Assembly (NCBI RefSeq): GCF_000020585.3
Contig: NC_011138.3
Span: 2,666,878 to 2,707,385 of the forward strand
From: Alteromonas mediterranea DE
GTDB lineage: Bacteria > Pseudomonadota > Gammaproteobacteria > Enterobacterales > Alteromonadaceae
Direction of reading: 5' to 3'
DNA length: 40,508 bases
Positions 9,097-17,669 of this stretch are shown piece by piece (position 1 is the first letter of the stretch; each line of letters starts with the position of its first letter). Below the pieces are notes generated by a model. That model was given only the letters and a program-made list of their open reading frames with translations, was not told where the DNA came from and searched no databases. The translations under genes were made by a program, and so were the position numbers.

Positions 9097-9936
9097 ATGG
9101 AAGATTTCTTCGGGACTAATATCGATTTATCGGAATTAACCGAAAAAGCGATATCACTGGTGATGACTTATACCCCCAAATTGCTATTGGCTATTCTTAC
9201 TTTGGTGGTGGGTCTCTGGTTAGTGAATCGTTTTGTAAACCTATTGGATCACCGATTAGGTAAAAAGGACCCCACGTTAAATAAGTTTTTATGCGGACTT
9301 ATAAGCGCCGTTTTAAAAGTGATGTTGTTGATTTCTGTTGCCTCTATGATAGGTATTGAAACCACCTCATTTATCGCCGTAGTGGGTGCAGCAGGTTTGG
9401 CAATCGGTCTTGCATTACAAGGCAGCCTGGCTAATTTTGCTGGCGGTGTGCTAATACTGATCTTTAAACCCTTCAGAGTGGGTGACACCATTGAAGCAGA
9501 AGGTTATCTCGGGTCGGTTGCCGAGATACAAATTCTTTATACGGTACTTAACACTTTCGACAATAGGCGTGTTGTTATCCCCAACGGTAATCTGTCTAAT
9601 GCCACGTTGACTAACGTTAGCGTATACGATAAACGCCGCTGCGACATGACATTTGGTATTGGCTACGATGATGATATCGACAAAGCAAAGAAAATTTTGC
9701 AACGTCTGTTTGAAGAGGATGAACGCTCATTGACCGAACCTGCACCTAGGATCTGTGTAGGGGGATTAGGTGATAACTCGGTCGACCTGATGTTTAGACC
9801 TTGGGTCGGCACAGATGATTTGTGGCCTTACTACTGGGATATGCAGGAAAAAGTTAAAAAAGCCTTCGATGAAGAAGGTATTAGCATCCCTTATCCGCAG
9901 CGAGATGTACATCTGTATAACGCAAGTAACGATTAA
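9097..9936 (+). CDS. mscS: Small-conductance mechanosensitive channel MscS
   Basis: This 279-residue inner-membrane channel opens under membrane tension and releases solutes after hypo-osmotic shock. Length and sequence fit the compact E. coli MscS type (286 residues). There are three membrane helices (about 24-46, 68-86, 92-124). The third is the glycine/alanine-rich pore helix VVGAAGLAIGLALQGSLANF, followed by the beta domain with FKPFRVGDTIE and VVIPNGNLSNATLTN, then the alpha/beta vestibule ending near ISIPYPQRDVHLY. The start is supported by AAAGAGG six bases upstream. It is monocistronic and has its own terminator. Confidence 0.95.
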   Translation: MEDFFGTNIDLSELTEKAISLVMTYTPKLLLAILTLVVGLWLVNRFVNLLDHRLGKKDPTLNKFLCGLISAVLKVMLLISVASMIGIETTSFIAVVGAAGLAIGLALQGSLANFAGGVLILIFKPFRVGDTIEAEGYLGSVAEIQILYTVLNTFDNRRVVIPNGNLSNATLTNVSVYDKRRCDMTFGIGYDDDIDKAKKILQRLFEEDERSLTEPAPRICVGGLGDNSVDLMFRPWVGTDDLWPYYWDMQEKVKKAFDEEGISIPYPQRDVHLYNASND

Positions 9937-9947
9937 CCCCCCAAAAG

Positions 9948-9979
9948 GGAGATAGCTTTCTAAGCTATCTCCAATTTTT
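9948..9979 (+). terminator. Rho-independent terminator of mscS
   Basis: GGAGATAGCTT (9948-9958), a 3-base loop and AAGCTATCTCC (9962-9972) form a perfect 11-bp stem followed by AATTTTTC. It begins 12 bases after the mscS stop. Between it and the end of the yafS-like gene at 10116 nothing else is evident. Confidence 0.85.
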
Positions 9980-10115
9980 CTTTTAAAGTTGGCTTATTAA
10001 CTCGAAAGTCTGGCGACATCGACTATCGCAGCGCAGCACATATCGAAAATAGTTAGCCACTTGTCATCACCACATGCCTAATAGCAAAATGCGTTGCACG
10101 TGTATGACGTATACT

Positions 10116-11009
10116 TTAACGCAGCGAACGGTTCACGGCTGAAGTTCTTGCACTTGCCCCTACTGCAGAAAAGCGCGGTTTTAAATTACGTTTAGGCTTT
10201 ATAGCAGTCATAGGGATGACCCGTTTTTTAGCCAATATAACGTATACGGCGCTGCACCAAGGCAAATAAGACGCTAAATAGTGCTGAAGCTTAGCGGCCC
10301 CTTTCCACCGTTGCTGAAAAAATAGCGTAGAGAACAGCACCTGGCGCTGCTCAACAATTTCAAACCCAAGTAGTTGTAGCCAATCTTTCATGCGGTAGGA
10401 CGTGAAAAAGCGTGCATCGTGTAAAATATTTCCACGCTTAACGGGCAAAAACTTGGCAATTCCGGCAAGGCTTAAAGGGTTAAAGCCGCTAATAATGACG
10501 TAACCGTTTTGTGTAATAACGCGGTCTACTTCTCTTAATATTTCATGGGGATCTTGGGCAAAATCTAGCTCGTTAGCCAATAAAAAGCCGTCAATACTGT
10601 TTTCAGCAAAGGGTAAGGAATGCGACTGCCCTACGACCATATTTCCTTTGTTGATTGTCGACTCGCTGCTTTTTTCATGTAACTGTGAAGGTGAAACTTT
10701 ATTGTCGGCGATATCTTCAGATGCGTTATTGGCGTCTAATTGGCGGCCAAACTGGTTATCAAATGGCACTTGGTTAATATGATGTCTTATAGGGCTAGTG
10801 TCTAAATTAATCTCGGCACTTAAAGAGCCTAGCTTAGCAAAGTGATATCCAAATATGTGCTCGGCATAATCGTCGCACACCGTTTTAACAGCATCGCGTA
10901 TGTGCTCGCCCGCGGGGAAGTCTTTCCAACTTGTTGGGTAGCGGGGAGGTTTGGCTCTAAACGCCGATTTCATTATCACTGCGCGCTCTTTGGTTGCTCT
11001 GCTGTCCAC
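10116..11009 (-). CDS. yafS: SAM-dependent methyltransferase, YafS-like
   Basis: This class I methyltransferase-like protein has up to 297 residues. Conserved blocks shared with E. coli YafS are GYHFAKLGSLSAEIN, HSLPFAENSIDGFLLANEL (the PF.D...D.V loop), DPHEILREVDRV, NGYVIISGFNPLSL, and a C-terminus with AKKRVIPMTAIKPK and AVGA. The glycine-rich motif I is poor, and the region around residues 75-120 carries an extra Ser/Asn-rich stretch relative to YafS. The start is uncertain: GTG at 11009 with AGGGG upstream, or ATG at 10973. The neighbourhood (divergent gloB followed by mltD) is the same as in E. coli. Substrate unknown. Confidence 0.82.
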   Translation of the reverse strand: MDSRATKERAVIMKSAFRAKPPRYPTSWKDFPAGEHIRDAVKTVCDDYAEHIFGYHFAKLGSLSAEINLDTSPIRHHINQVPFDNQFGRQLDANNASEDIADNKVSPSQLHEKSSESTINKGNMVVGQSHSLPFAENSIDGFLLANELDFAQDPHEILREVDRVITQNGYVIISGFNPLSLAGIAKFLPVKRGNILHDARFFTSYRMKDWLQLLGFEIVEQRQVLFSTLFFQQRWKGAAKLQHYLASYLPWCSAVYVILAKKRVIPMTAIKPKRNLKPRFSAVGASARTSAVNRSLR

Positions 11010-11057
11010 AAGCCCCTATAGTAACGCATAATTCTACCTACACAAGCAGGTACAAAT

Positions 11058-11849
11058 ATGACGGCAGAAACATTTCCTTCAGGCATCACCATTCACCCCA
11101 TTCCCGCTTTTACCGATAACTATATTTGGTGTATTCACGATGATACCAACGCGATTGTGGTAGACCCGGGTGACGCTGAGCCAGTATTGGCATTTATTAA
11201 CGCGAAAGGCCTAACGCTGAGTGCGGTGCTCATTACCCATCACCATAGAGACCATACTGGTGGTATTGCCAAACTGGCTACCGCGGTGCCAGAGTTGCCG
11301 ATTATAGGCCCACGAGGCAATCATATCCGTGGCATCACCAAGTCGGTGGCCCAAGGCGATACGGTATCACTGCCTATATTGAATCTGTCGTTCCAGGTAA
11401 TGGAAGTGCCTGGACACACGCTCGATCATATCGCCTTCTTTGGCCATGGCGCGCTGTTTTGCGGCGATACACTGTTTTCGGCCGGATGCGGTCGTTTATT
11501 TGAAGGCTCGCCCGAACAAATGTATCACTCTTTAAATAAACTCAAGCGCCTTCCCGATGACACCAAAGTGTACTGCACGCACGAGTATACTCAAGCCAAC
11601 GTTAACTTTGCGTTAGCCGTAGAGCCTGATAATGGCGCACTTAACCACTACGCAGATTGGGTTGCATCGATGCGTGAGCAAAACCTTCCCACGTTACCCA
11701 GTAATCTTGAAGAGCAAAAAAACATAAACCCATTTTTACGCGCCCATGAACTTTCTGTAAAAACTGCTGCCGAAGCCTATTGCGAAAATAACCTGGCCGA
11801 CGATGTAGCAGTCTTTGCTGCAGTTCGCCGCTGGAAAGATGAGTTTTGA
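11058..11849 (+). CDS. gloB: Hydroxyacylglutathione hydrolase (glyoxalase II)
   Basis: This 263-residue metallo-beta-lactamase-fold enzyme hydrolyses S-lactoylglutathione to lactate and glutathione, the last step of methylglyoxal detoxification. The metal motif THHHRDHTGG is at 60-69. Later ligands lie in VPGHTLDHI, CGDTLFSAGCGRLFEG and CTHEYTQAN, followed by the glutathione-binding C-terminal domain (NPFLRA...). Length matches the family (E. coli 251). It is divergent from the yafS-like gene with only 48 bases between the starts, and mltD follows in the same direction. Confidence 0.96.
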   Translation: MTAETFPSGITIHPIPAFTDNYIWCIHDDTNAIVVDPGDAEPVLAFINAKGLTLSAVLITHHHRDHTGGIAKLATAVPELPIIGPRGNHIRGITKSVAQGDTVSLPILNLSFQVMEVPGHTLDHIAFFGHGALFCGDTLFSAGCGRLFEGSPEQMYHSLNKLKRLPDDTKVYCTHEYTQANVNFALAVEPDNGALNHYADWVASMREQNLPTLPSNLEEQKNINPFLRAHELSVKTAAEAYCENNLADDVAVFAAVRRWKDEF

Positions 11850-11913
11850 TGCAATAGTAAACCGTTTATCGTAACATTGACGGTTTGCAGTGCTCCAAGA
11901 GGTTTCTTCATAT

Positions 11914-13578
11914 ATGCAGTTGAAGTTTTTCCCACTATCGCCGCTGATATTAGCGATAGGTTTAACGGGTTGTCAGTTAACCGATAATAATAACGACAGT
12001 GCGCAATTAGAAAGTAACGAGAACGCTTCATTAGAAGCGTGTAGTGAAATTCACAATACCGAAGAAGCCATTTCCGATTGCGAAATTGCAAGAGACGGCG
12101 TTATTGATGTTGTTCATCCTAATGACGACGTCTTAGAAGAAGGTGCAGAACTTACCGATACGCCAGATTTACACACGCAGGCCGTTGTCACTAATGTGTG
12201 GGAACGGGCCAGCACCAATTTTGCGCTGCCTATTCCAGATGAAAAGCGGATAAGCTCGCAAAGAAAATGGTATCTAAAGCACCCCGAATACATGGCCCGC
12301 GTAGTCAAGCGTGCCAAACCTTTTTTGTATTACATTGTTGAAGAAATTGAAAAGCGCGACATGCCTATGGAGCTTGTGCTTTTACCCATCGTAGAAAGTG
12401 CGTTCGACCCTTTTGCCTACTCTCACGGACGTGCAGCGGGAATGTGGCAGTTTATACCTGGCACAGGCAAACGCTTCGGTATGCCTCAGAACTGGTGGTA
12501 CGATGGCCGCCGCGACGTGGTTGCTTCTACAAAAGGGGCGTTAGACTACCTCACATATCTAAACGATATGTTCGACGGAGACTGGCTTCATGCACTTGCC
12601 GCGTACAATAGCGGTGAAGGCAGAGTGCAAAGAGCGATTAAAGCGAATATACGGGCGGGTAAACCTACTGACTTTTGGAATTTGAACTTACCGAAAGAAA
12701 CCCGTGCATACGTGCCAAAGCTGTTAGCCCTAGCCGACATTCTTAAAAACAAAGACGAATATGCCTATTCATGGCCGGAAGTGGAAAACGTAGCGGTTAT
12801 TGAAGTGGTAGATATTGGTTCTCAGGTAGACCTTGCCTTTGCCGCAGACCTAGCCGGCATGTCGTTAAAAGAGCTACATGCACTCAACCCTGGCTTTAAC
12901 CGTTGGGCCACATCGCCAGATGGACCACATAGGCTTGTCTTACCCTTAGTAAAAGCCGCCGCGTTTTCTCAAGCTCTGGCCAAAATCGATCAAAAAGAGC
13001 GCCTAAACTGGGTTCGCCACACGGTGAAGTCAGGCGACAGCTTGAGTAAAATTGCTAAGCAATACCACACTACGGTGAAAGTGCTAAAAAGAATTAACGA
13101 GCTGGATAGCTCTATGATTCGAGTGGGCCAAGCGATTATGGTACCCGTTGCACTGCAAGAACTCGATAGCTACACGTTATCACAGGAACAGCGCCTTGCC
13201 AGTTTGCAAAGTGGCAGTGGGTCTAAACAGAAAGTACGCCATACGGTTAAATCAGGTGATACGCTTTGGGATATCGCCCGTAAGTACAAAATAAGCACCA
13301 AACAACTTGCTAAGTGGAACGGTATGGCGCCTGGCGATATGCTTCATCCAGGTAAAACATTAGTAATATGGCAACAAGGAACGCCTCAAAACGGCGTTAC
13401 CAAGAAGCTAACTTACACGGTAAGAAATGGTGACTCCTTGTCTCGTATTGCCAGCAAGTTCAATGTTAAAGTAAGCGACATAGGCAAGTGGAACTCACTA
13501 AATACCAAACGTTATTTACAGCCAGGCCAGAAGCTTAAGCTTTACGTAGATGTAACTAGGTCTAGCGCCTCAGGCTAA
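11914..13578 (+). CDS. mltD: Membrane-bound lytic murein transglycosylase D with three LysM domains
   Basis: This lipoprotein enzyme cleaves peptidoglycan glycan strands with formation of 1,6-anhydroMurNAc ends. The N-terminus is a lipoprotein signal with lipobox LTGC (Cys20 from the ATG at 11914). AAGAGG lies 11 bases before this ATG; a GTG at 11890 would extend the leader without benefit. The SLT catalytic domain spans about 130-290, with catalytic Glu161 in PIVESAFDP and the GRAAGMWQF and ALAAYNSGEGRV motifs. Three LysM repeats follow (about 368-411, 442-486 and 500-545), each starting HTVKSGD or YTVRNGD; E. coli MltD has two. It lies downstream of gloB, which is a conserved pairing. Confidence 0.95.
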   Translation: MQLKFFPLSPLILAIGLTGCQLTDNNNDSAQLESNENASLEACSEIHNTEEAISDCEIARDGVIDVVHPNDDVLEEGAELTDTPDLHTQAVVTNVWERASTNFALPIPDEKRISSQRKWYLKHPEYMARVVKRAKPFLYYIVEEIEKRDMPMELVLLPIVESAFDPFAYSHGRAAGMWQFIPGTGKRFGMPQNWWYDGRRDVVASTKGALDYLTYLNDMFDGDWLHALAAYNSGEGRVQRAIKANIRAGKPTDFWNLNLPKETRAYVPKLLALADILKNKDEYAYSWPEVENVAVIEVVDIGSQVDLAFAADLAGMSLKELHALNPGFNRWATSPDGPHRLVLPLVKAAAFSQALAKIDQKERLNWVRHTVKSGDSLSKIAKQYHTTVKVLKRINELDSSMIRVGQAIMVPVALQELDSYTLSQEQRLASLQSGSGSKQKVRHTVKSGDTLWDIARKYKISTKQLAKWNGMAPGDMLHPGKTLVIWQQGTPQNGVTKKLTYTVRNGDSLSRIASKFNVKVSDIGKWNSLNTKRYLQPGQKLKLYVDVTRSSASG

Positions 13579-13612
13579 CCCTTGTTCGACTAGCACCAAA
13601 CAGGATATGGAA

Positions 13613-14644
13613 ATGCTAAGAATTAACCGAGAAAATCTGCGAAACAGTCACGAAACGCCTTGGTTAATTTTAGACTTAGTCATGTTAGGTATACTTTTTG
13701 TGAACCTAACATGGCTTATTTTCGATGCGCTTTATGCTACAGACTTTGTATACGGTCTATTAGGTACATATTTCCCCGCCTTTCTTAACGCTTACGACCC
13801 AATTCACGCCAACTTCCTGTTGGTCGACTTAGTGTTTATTGCCATCTTCTTTACCGAGTTCTGTTTTCGTTGGGCCGTTGCTATTGTTCGTAAAGAGCAC
13901 TTACGCTGGTACTTCTTTCCGTTTTTGCATTGGTACGACATCATAGGCCTTATCCCTACTGGGCCTACCCGCCTATTTCGTTTCTTGCGCATATTTTCTA
14001 TTTTGCACCGCCTGCACAAATTCGAAATCATCGACTTAAATCAAACCGCGGTCTTTCGCTTTTTTGCGTTTTACTACGATGTATTTGTTGAAGAGTTAAG
14101 CGACCGAATTGTTGTAAAAGTGCTCAGCGATGCGCAAAAAGACATCTCAGCAGGTTCGCCTTTATTAGACGACATCAATGCTCAGGTGCTGGCACCACGC
14201 CGTCCTGTGATTACTCAATGGATGGCAGGTGTCATCAATCATTTAGGTCAGTCAATTCAAAGCGAAGAGCACGGCGAAGTGATTCGCGAACACGTGAGAA
14301 AAAGCGTGGGCAAAGCGGTGAGAAGTAATGCACAAGTTTCTTCCCTGCATTACCTACCTGTTATCGGCAAAACCATTGAAAATACGTTGGAAGAGTCAGT
14401 CACCGATATCGTTACCACATCGCTAGTGAACCTGTTAAGCGACTTAGACGCAGAGCGCATCGACCATTTCATTTCAGTCGGCATACACGACTATACCCCT
14501 ACCGCCGATGCACTTGATAAAGAAGTACTTAACGTTGTAAACGAATGCTTAGAACTGGTGAAAGCGCACGTTGCACAGCAGCGGTGGAAGTCACATCTCA
14601 CCGAAAAAGAATCGGCTATCCCCACTGGCAAGCCCGAAATTTAA
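13613..14644 (+). CDS. Membrane protein with voltage-sensor-like S1-S4 domain and no evident pore
   Basis: This is a 343-residue protein from the ATG at 13613, preceded by AGGA with a 7-base gap; an ATG at 13607 is too close to the AGGA. The N-terminal half has hydrophobic segments at about 18-38, 67-90 and 100-116. These are followed by an S4-like stretch, TRLFRFLRIFSILHRLHKF, with Arg at every third position (120, 123, 126) and another at 133. The layout resembles the voltage-sensing domain of ion transporters, but no S5-P-S6 pore or selectivity filter follows. The C-terminal 190 residues are soluble, amphipathic and unlike anything I recognise. It sits directly after mltD on the same strand. 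Function unknown; voltage sensing is inference from the arginine spacing. Confidence 0.75.
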   Translation: MLRINRENLRNSHETPWLILDLVMLGILFVNLTWLIFDALYATDFVYGLLGTYFPAFLNAYDPIHANFLLVDLVFIAIFFTEFCFRWAVAIVRKEHLRWYFFPFLHWYDIIGLIPTGPTRLFRFLRIFSILHRLHKFEIIDLNQTAVFRFFAFYYDVFVEELSDRIVVKVLSDAQKDISAGSPLLDDINAQVLAPRRPVITQWMAGVINHLGQSIQSEEHGEVIREHVRKSVGKAVRSNAQVSSLHYLPVIGKTIENTLEESVTDIVTTSLVNLLSDLDAERIDHFISVGIHDYTPTADALDKEVLNVVNECLELVKAHVAQQRWKSHLTEKESAIPTGKPEI

Positions 14645-14764
14645 TTAATTTGCAAAGCGGTAGAGTCAAGGTGAACGCTAGCCAGTATTCTGTTCAGCCA
14701 TTGTTCATACAAATAAGCTAATATAAAGTCCTTACGAATATAATTATAACGATTAGAGGGACTT

Positions 14765-15190
14765 ATGATGAAAATGAAACGCTGCAGAATGTTCAGCCGC
14801 TCATTTAACCACGCAATACTAGCAAGTTGTATAACGGCATTTGCTTCAGGCTGCATGGTGATCTTGCCGACCTCTTCTATTTCCACCAACCAAGAACCTG
14901 AAAAAATAGTTGAGCGCATTGAATACAATGCAAACCGATGCTGGTCCACACTGCATCAGCCAATCCATAGCGATATAGTCGTAAACACGTACACAATACA
15001 AAACGGCTACAAACTCACGGCCAGTCGTAAAGAAGGGAGCACCCCGCAATATCCTTTTTTACACGTCACCGTTACCCACTCAACCTACGGCAGCGAGGTA
15101 TCTGTTCGAGAAGGTGAGTTTAACTTGGGCACAGACTTAAATTTAAGTGATGATGTAAATCGATGGATAAATGGCGACAATAGCTGTTAA
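14765..15190 (+). CDS. Small putative lipoprotein of unknown function
   Basis: This 141-residue protein has a basic N-terminus, a hydrophobic stretch and lipobox FASGC (Cys30), indicating export and lipidation. The mature part (about 110 residues) has no domain I recognise. It contains several Cys and Trp residues (NRCWSTLHQP near the middle, NGDNSC at the end) and looks beta-rich. AGAGGG lies 4 bases before the ATG at 14765 and 7 before the in-frame ATG at 14768, so the second Met may be the true start. It is monocistronic as far as can be seen. Confidence 0.7.
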   Translation: MMKMKRCRMFSRSFNHAILASCITAFASGCMVILPTSSISTNQEPEKIVERIEYNANRCWSTLHQPIHSDIVVNTYTIQNGYKLTASRKEGSTPQYPFLHVTVTHSTYGSEVSVREGEFNLGTDLNLSDDVNRWINGDNSC

Positions 15191-15381
15191 GAATAAAAGT
15201 TAGCGAAGGTACTGGGTTCGTCACCGAGAGTAAAATTAAGCTTATCGCCACGTTAAGCCAGCCTTTTTATGCAATGATGGCAGAAACCGAAGAACAAGAC
15301 GAAATAGCTGTTATTTCTCGCAAAACAGCACAAGCATTAAACGTTAGATCGGGAGATACCATTTTACTTTCAAATGTTTAG
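15184..15381 (+). pseudogene. Coding-like remnant (C-terminal fragment of a larger gene?)
   Basis: Frame 1 is open from just after a TAG at 15181-15183 to the TAG at 15379-15381 and reads like real protein: TGFVTESKIKLIA, then YAMMAETEEQDEIAVIS, then KTAQALNVRSGDTILLSNV. There is no good start before the ATG at 15274, which would give only 35 residues. The A.AL.V.SGDTI.L ending is typical of a C-terminal beta-barrel tail. I see a loose resemblance to the end of arginine N-succinyltransferase, unverified. It may be a degraded gene, or a small gene with an unusual start. Confidence 0.35.
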
Positions 15382-15447
15382 CTTCGTACGTATATCCAAA
15401 AACCGCTGTTCAATGACGAAAACTCGGTGTGCGCTTTAAGCTTAACT

Positions 15448-15471
15448 AAAAAGAAAACCCGCAAATGCGGG
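15448..15471 (-). terminator. Rho-independent terminator of cysS
   Basis: On the minus strand CCCGC (15471-15467), loop ATTT and GCGGG (15462-15458) are followed by TTTTCTTTTT. It lies 33 bases beyond the cysS stop. Confidence 0.7.
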
Positions 15472-15503
15472 CTTTCATTCTGTTAAAAAGTATTGGCTGC
15501 TAA

Positions 15504-16886
15504 TTATGCTTTACGCCACGTAGTACCGCTTGGGCCGTCTTCTAACACTACGCCTTTTGCGTTTAACGCATCGCGTGCGGCATCTGCCGCTGCCCAATCT
15601 TTGGAGGCACGGGCATCGTTACGCTGTTTAATTAACGCTTCAATTTCAGCCGCTTCATCGTCATTGCCTTCACCGCCTTTAAGGTAAGTATCTGGGTCGC
15701 TTTGAAGCATACCCAAAATTGCGCCTAGGCCTTTAAGAACAGCAGCCAGTTTACCGGCTTCTTCAGCATTGTCTTTTTGGCGGTTAAGCTCACGTGCCAC
15801 ATCGAACAATACCGAAAAGGCTTCAGGTACGTTTAGGTCATCGTTCATAGCCGCTTCGAAACGCGCTAGGTAGCCACCGTAGCTAAGGTCTGTGCTCTCA
15901 TTTACTACAACACCACGCAGCGCAGTATATAAACGCTCCAGCGCCGCTTTCGCTTGGGTGATATTGTCTTGAGAGTAACTTAACTGGCTACGATAATGCG
16001 CCGACATCAAAAAGAAACGCAAGGTTTCTGAATCGTGCTCTTTTAGCACATCGCGTAAAGTAAAAAAGTTACCCAACGATTTAGACATTTTTTCGTCGTT
16101 AACTTGAACCATACCCGCGTGCATCCACACGTTTACGTAAGGCGTATCATATGCGCAGCACGACTGAGCCACTTCATTTTCATGGTGCGGGAAGGTTAAA
16201 TCTGAGCCACCGCCGTGAATATCAAAGTGCGCACCAAGATGCTTATGATTCATTGCAGAACATTCAATGTGCCAGCCCGGGCGGCCTTCGCCCCATGGCG
16301 ATTGCCATGCAGGCTCTCCAGGCTTGGTGGTCTTCCACAGCACGAAGTCTAGCGGGTCATCTTTACCTGCCGCCACTTCAACACGGGCACCGGCTTTAAG
16401 CTGATCTAAGTCTTGTTTGCTTAGCTTGCCGTAATCTTCATACTTACTTACGTCGAATAGCACATCGCCGCTTTTAGCTTGATAAGCATAGCCTTTATCC
16501 ATCAGGCGCTGAATGATTTCTATAATTTCATCCATGTGGCCGCTTACTGTCGGCTCAACATCTGGCTCTAGTAGGTTAATCGCTGCAAAGTCTTCGTGCA
16601 TCATGGCGATAGTACGTGCCGTGAGTGCTTCGAAGCTTTCGCCGTTTTCATTAGCGCGAGCAATAATTTTGTCGTCTATGTCTGTGATATTACGCACGTA
16701 CTTAACGTCTAAACCAAGGTGGCGCAAATAGCGTACTAACACGTCGAAACTTAGGTAAGTACGGGCATGGCCCATGTGACTTAGGTCATAAACGGTGATA
16801 CCACACACATACAAACCCACTTTCCCTTCTTGAAGCGGAACAAACTTCGCTTTTTCACGGGTTCGGGTGTTGTAAAGATGTAGCAT
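15504..16886 (-). CDS. cysS: Cysteinyl-tRNA synthetase
   Basis: This class I aminoacyl-tRNA synthetase has 460 residues, the same as the family norm (E. coli 461). The nucleotide-binding HMGH is at 37-40 and KMSKS at 266-270. The catalytic zinc site that gives cysteine selectivity is visible as Cys28, Cys209, His234 and Glu238. The C-terminal anticodon-binding helical region includes [22 protein letters not shown]. Start MLHLYNT aligns with other CysS proteins. It is divergent from ppiB, an arrangement shared with E. coli. Confidence 0.97.
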   Translation of the reverse strand: MLHLYNTRTREKAKFVPLQEGKVGLYVCGITVYDLSHMGHARTYLSFDVLVRYLRHLGLDVKYVRNITDIDDKIIARANENGESFEALTARTIAMMHEDFAAINLLEPDVEPTVSGHMDEIIEIIQRLMDKGYAYQAKSGDVLFDVSKYEDYGKLSKQDLDQLKAGARVEVAAGKDDPLDFVLWKTTKPGEPAWQSPWGEGRPGWHIECSAMNHKHLGAHFDIHGGGSDLTFPHHENEVAQSCCAYDTPYVNVWMHAGMVQVNDEKMSKSLGNFFTLRDVLKEHDSETLRFFLMSAHYRSQLSYSQDNITQAKAALERLYTALRGVVVNESTDLSYGGYLARFEAAMNDDLNVPEAFSVLFDVARELNRQKDNAEEAGKLAAVLKGLGAILGMLQSDPDTYLKGGEGNDDEAAEIEALIKQRNDARASKDWAAADAARDALNAKGVVLEDGPSGTTWRKA

Positions 16887-16959
16887 GTCTATATTTCCTA
16901 TTTGTCATAATTTTTGGGCCGCAAAGTTTAGCACTGTCACCATGCAAATGGTACAAGGC

Positions 16960-17004
16960 TTTTGCGCTGTAGTAGTATTTTGCGCTACCGCCCTCTTTTG
17001 CGCT
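16960..17004. repeat. Three direct repeats TTTTGCGCT at exact 18-bp spacing
   Basis: TTTTGCGCT occurs at 16960-16968, 16978-16986 and 16996-17004, in the cysS/ppiB intergenic region. The bases between the copies are not conserved (GTAGTAGTA, ACCGCCCTC), so selection seems to act on the 9-mers and the period. The third copy overlaps the candidate ppiB -35. This looks like a tandem protein-binding site rather than a slippage product. Confidence 0.6.
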
Positions 17005-17027
17005 AAAATCGGCGCACTTTATATATG
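16998..17027 (+). promoter_or_regulatory. Candidate ppiB promoter
   Basis: TTGCGC (16998-17003), an 18-base spacer and TATATG (17022-17027) lie 23-50 bases before the ppiB ATG. AGGA at about 17037-17040 serves as ribosome-binding site. The -35 lies inside the third TTTTGCGCT repeat, so a protein bound there would compete with or contact RNA polymerase. Confidence 0.4.
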
Positions 17028-17049
17028 CTAACACACAGGACAAACCACA

Positions 17050-17541
17050 ATGGTTACGTTGAAAACAAATTTCGGTGATATCACCCTAGAGCTTTTTGAA
17101 GATAAAGCGCCTAAAACCGTAGCGAACTTTCTTTCTTATGTAGAAGACGGCTTCTTTGACAACACTATTTTCCATCGTGTAATTAACAACTTCATGATTC
17201 AAGGTGGTGGTTTCACCCCTGATATGGAACAAAAAGACACCAAAGACCCTATTGAAAACGAAGCTGACAACGGCGTTGCAAACGAAGTTGGCACCATAGC
17301 GATGGCGCGTACTCAAGACCCACACTCAGCCACAGCTCAGTTTTTCATTAACGTGAACAACAACGACTTCCTAAACCATACAAGCAAGTCGATGAATGGT
17401 TGGGGCTACTGTGCATTCGGTAAAGTAACTGAAGGCATGGATGTTGTAGAGAAAATTAAAGCGGTTAAAACAGGTAATAACGGCTACCACCAAGACGTAC
17501 CTGTAGAGCCAGTGATCATTGAAAAAGCAGTGGTTGCTTAA
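17050..17541 (+). CDS. ppiB: Peptidyl-prolyl cis-trans isomerase B (cytoplasmic cyclophilin)
   Basis: This 163-residue cyclophilin catalyses cis-trans isomerisation of prolyl bonds and helps protein folding. Length and sequence match E. coli PpiB (164). Signatures are the N-terminal [16 protein letters not shown], the catalytic [14 protein letters not shown] (Arg in FHRV), [17 protein letters not shown] and WGYCAFGKV. There is no signal peptide, so it is cytoplasmic. lpxH follows on the same strand after a terminator. Confidence 0.96.
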   Translation: MVTLKTNFGDITLELFEDKAPKTVANFLSYVEDGFFDNTIFHRVINNFMIQGGGFTPDMEQKDTKDPIENEADNGVANEVGTIAMARTQDPHSATAQFFINVNNNDFLNHTSKSMNGWGYCAFGKVTEGMDVVEKIKAVKTGNNGYHQDVPVEPVIIEKAVVA

Positions 17542-17580
17542 TTAGCTGCTTAAACTATAGCCTTATTGATCGTATGGCTG

Positions 17581-17649
17581 GCATGTTTTTCAAAACATGC
17601 TTGAAATATTAAGCTAAAAGCAAGCCGCGTTTTTTTAACGCGGCTTTTT
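17581..17649 (+). terminator. ppiB terminator with a second upstream hairpin
   Basis: AAGCCGCGTT (17622-17631) pairs with AACGCGGCTT (17637-17646) and runs into TTTTT, a strong intrinsic terminator. Another perfect hairpin without a T-run, GCATGTTTT-TC-AAAACATGC, lies just upstream at 17581-17600 and may protect the transcript end. lpxH starts 21 bases after the terminator, so lpxH needs read-through or a promoter within it. Confidence 0.75.
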
Positions 17650-17669
17650 AAACTACGTTAAGAAGAATT

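Noticed and set aside
14641..14949. A 102-residue minus-strand frame between the voltage-sensor-like gene and the lipoprotein gene
   Set aside because: It overlaps the better supported lipoprotein gene with lipobox and ribosome site; no ribosome site of its own.
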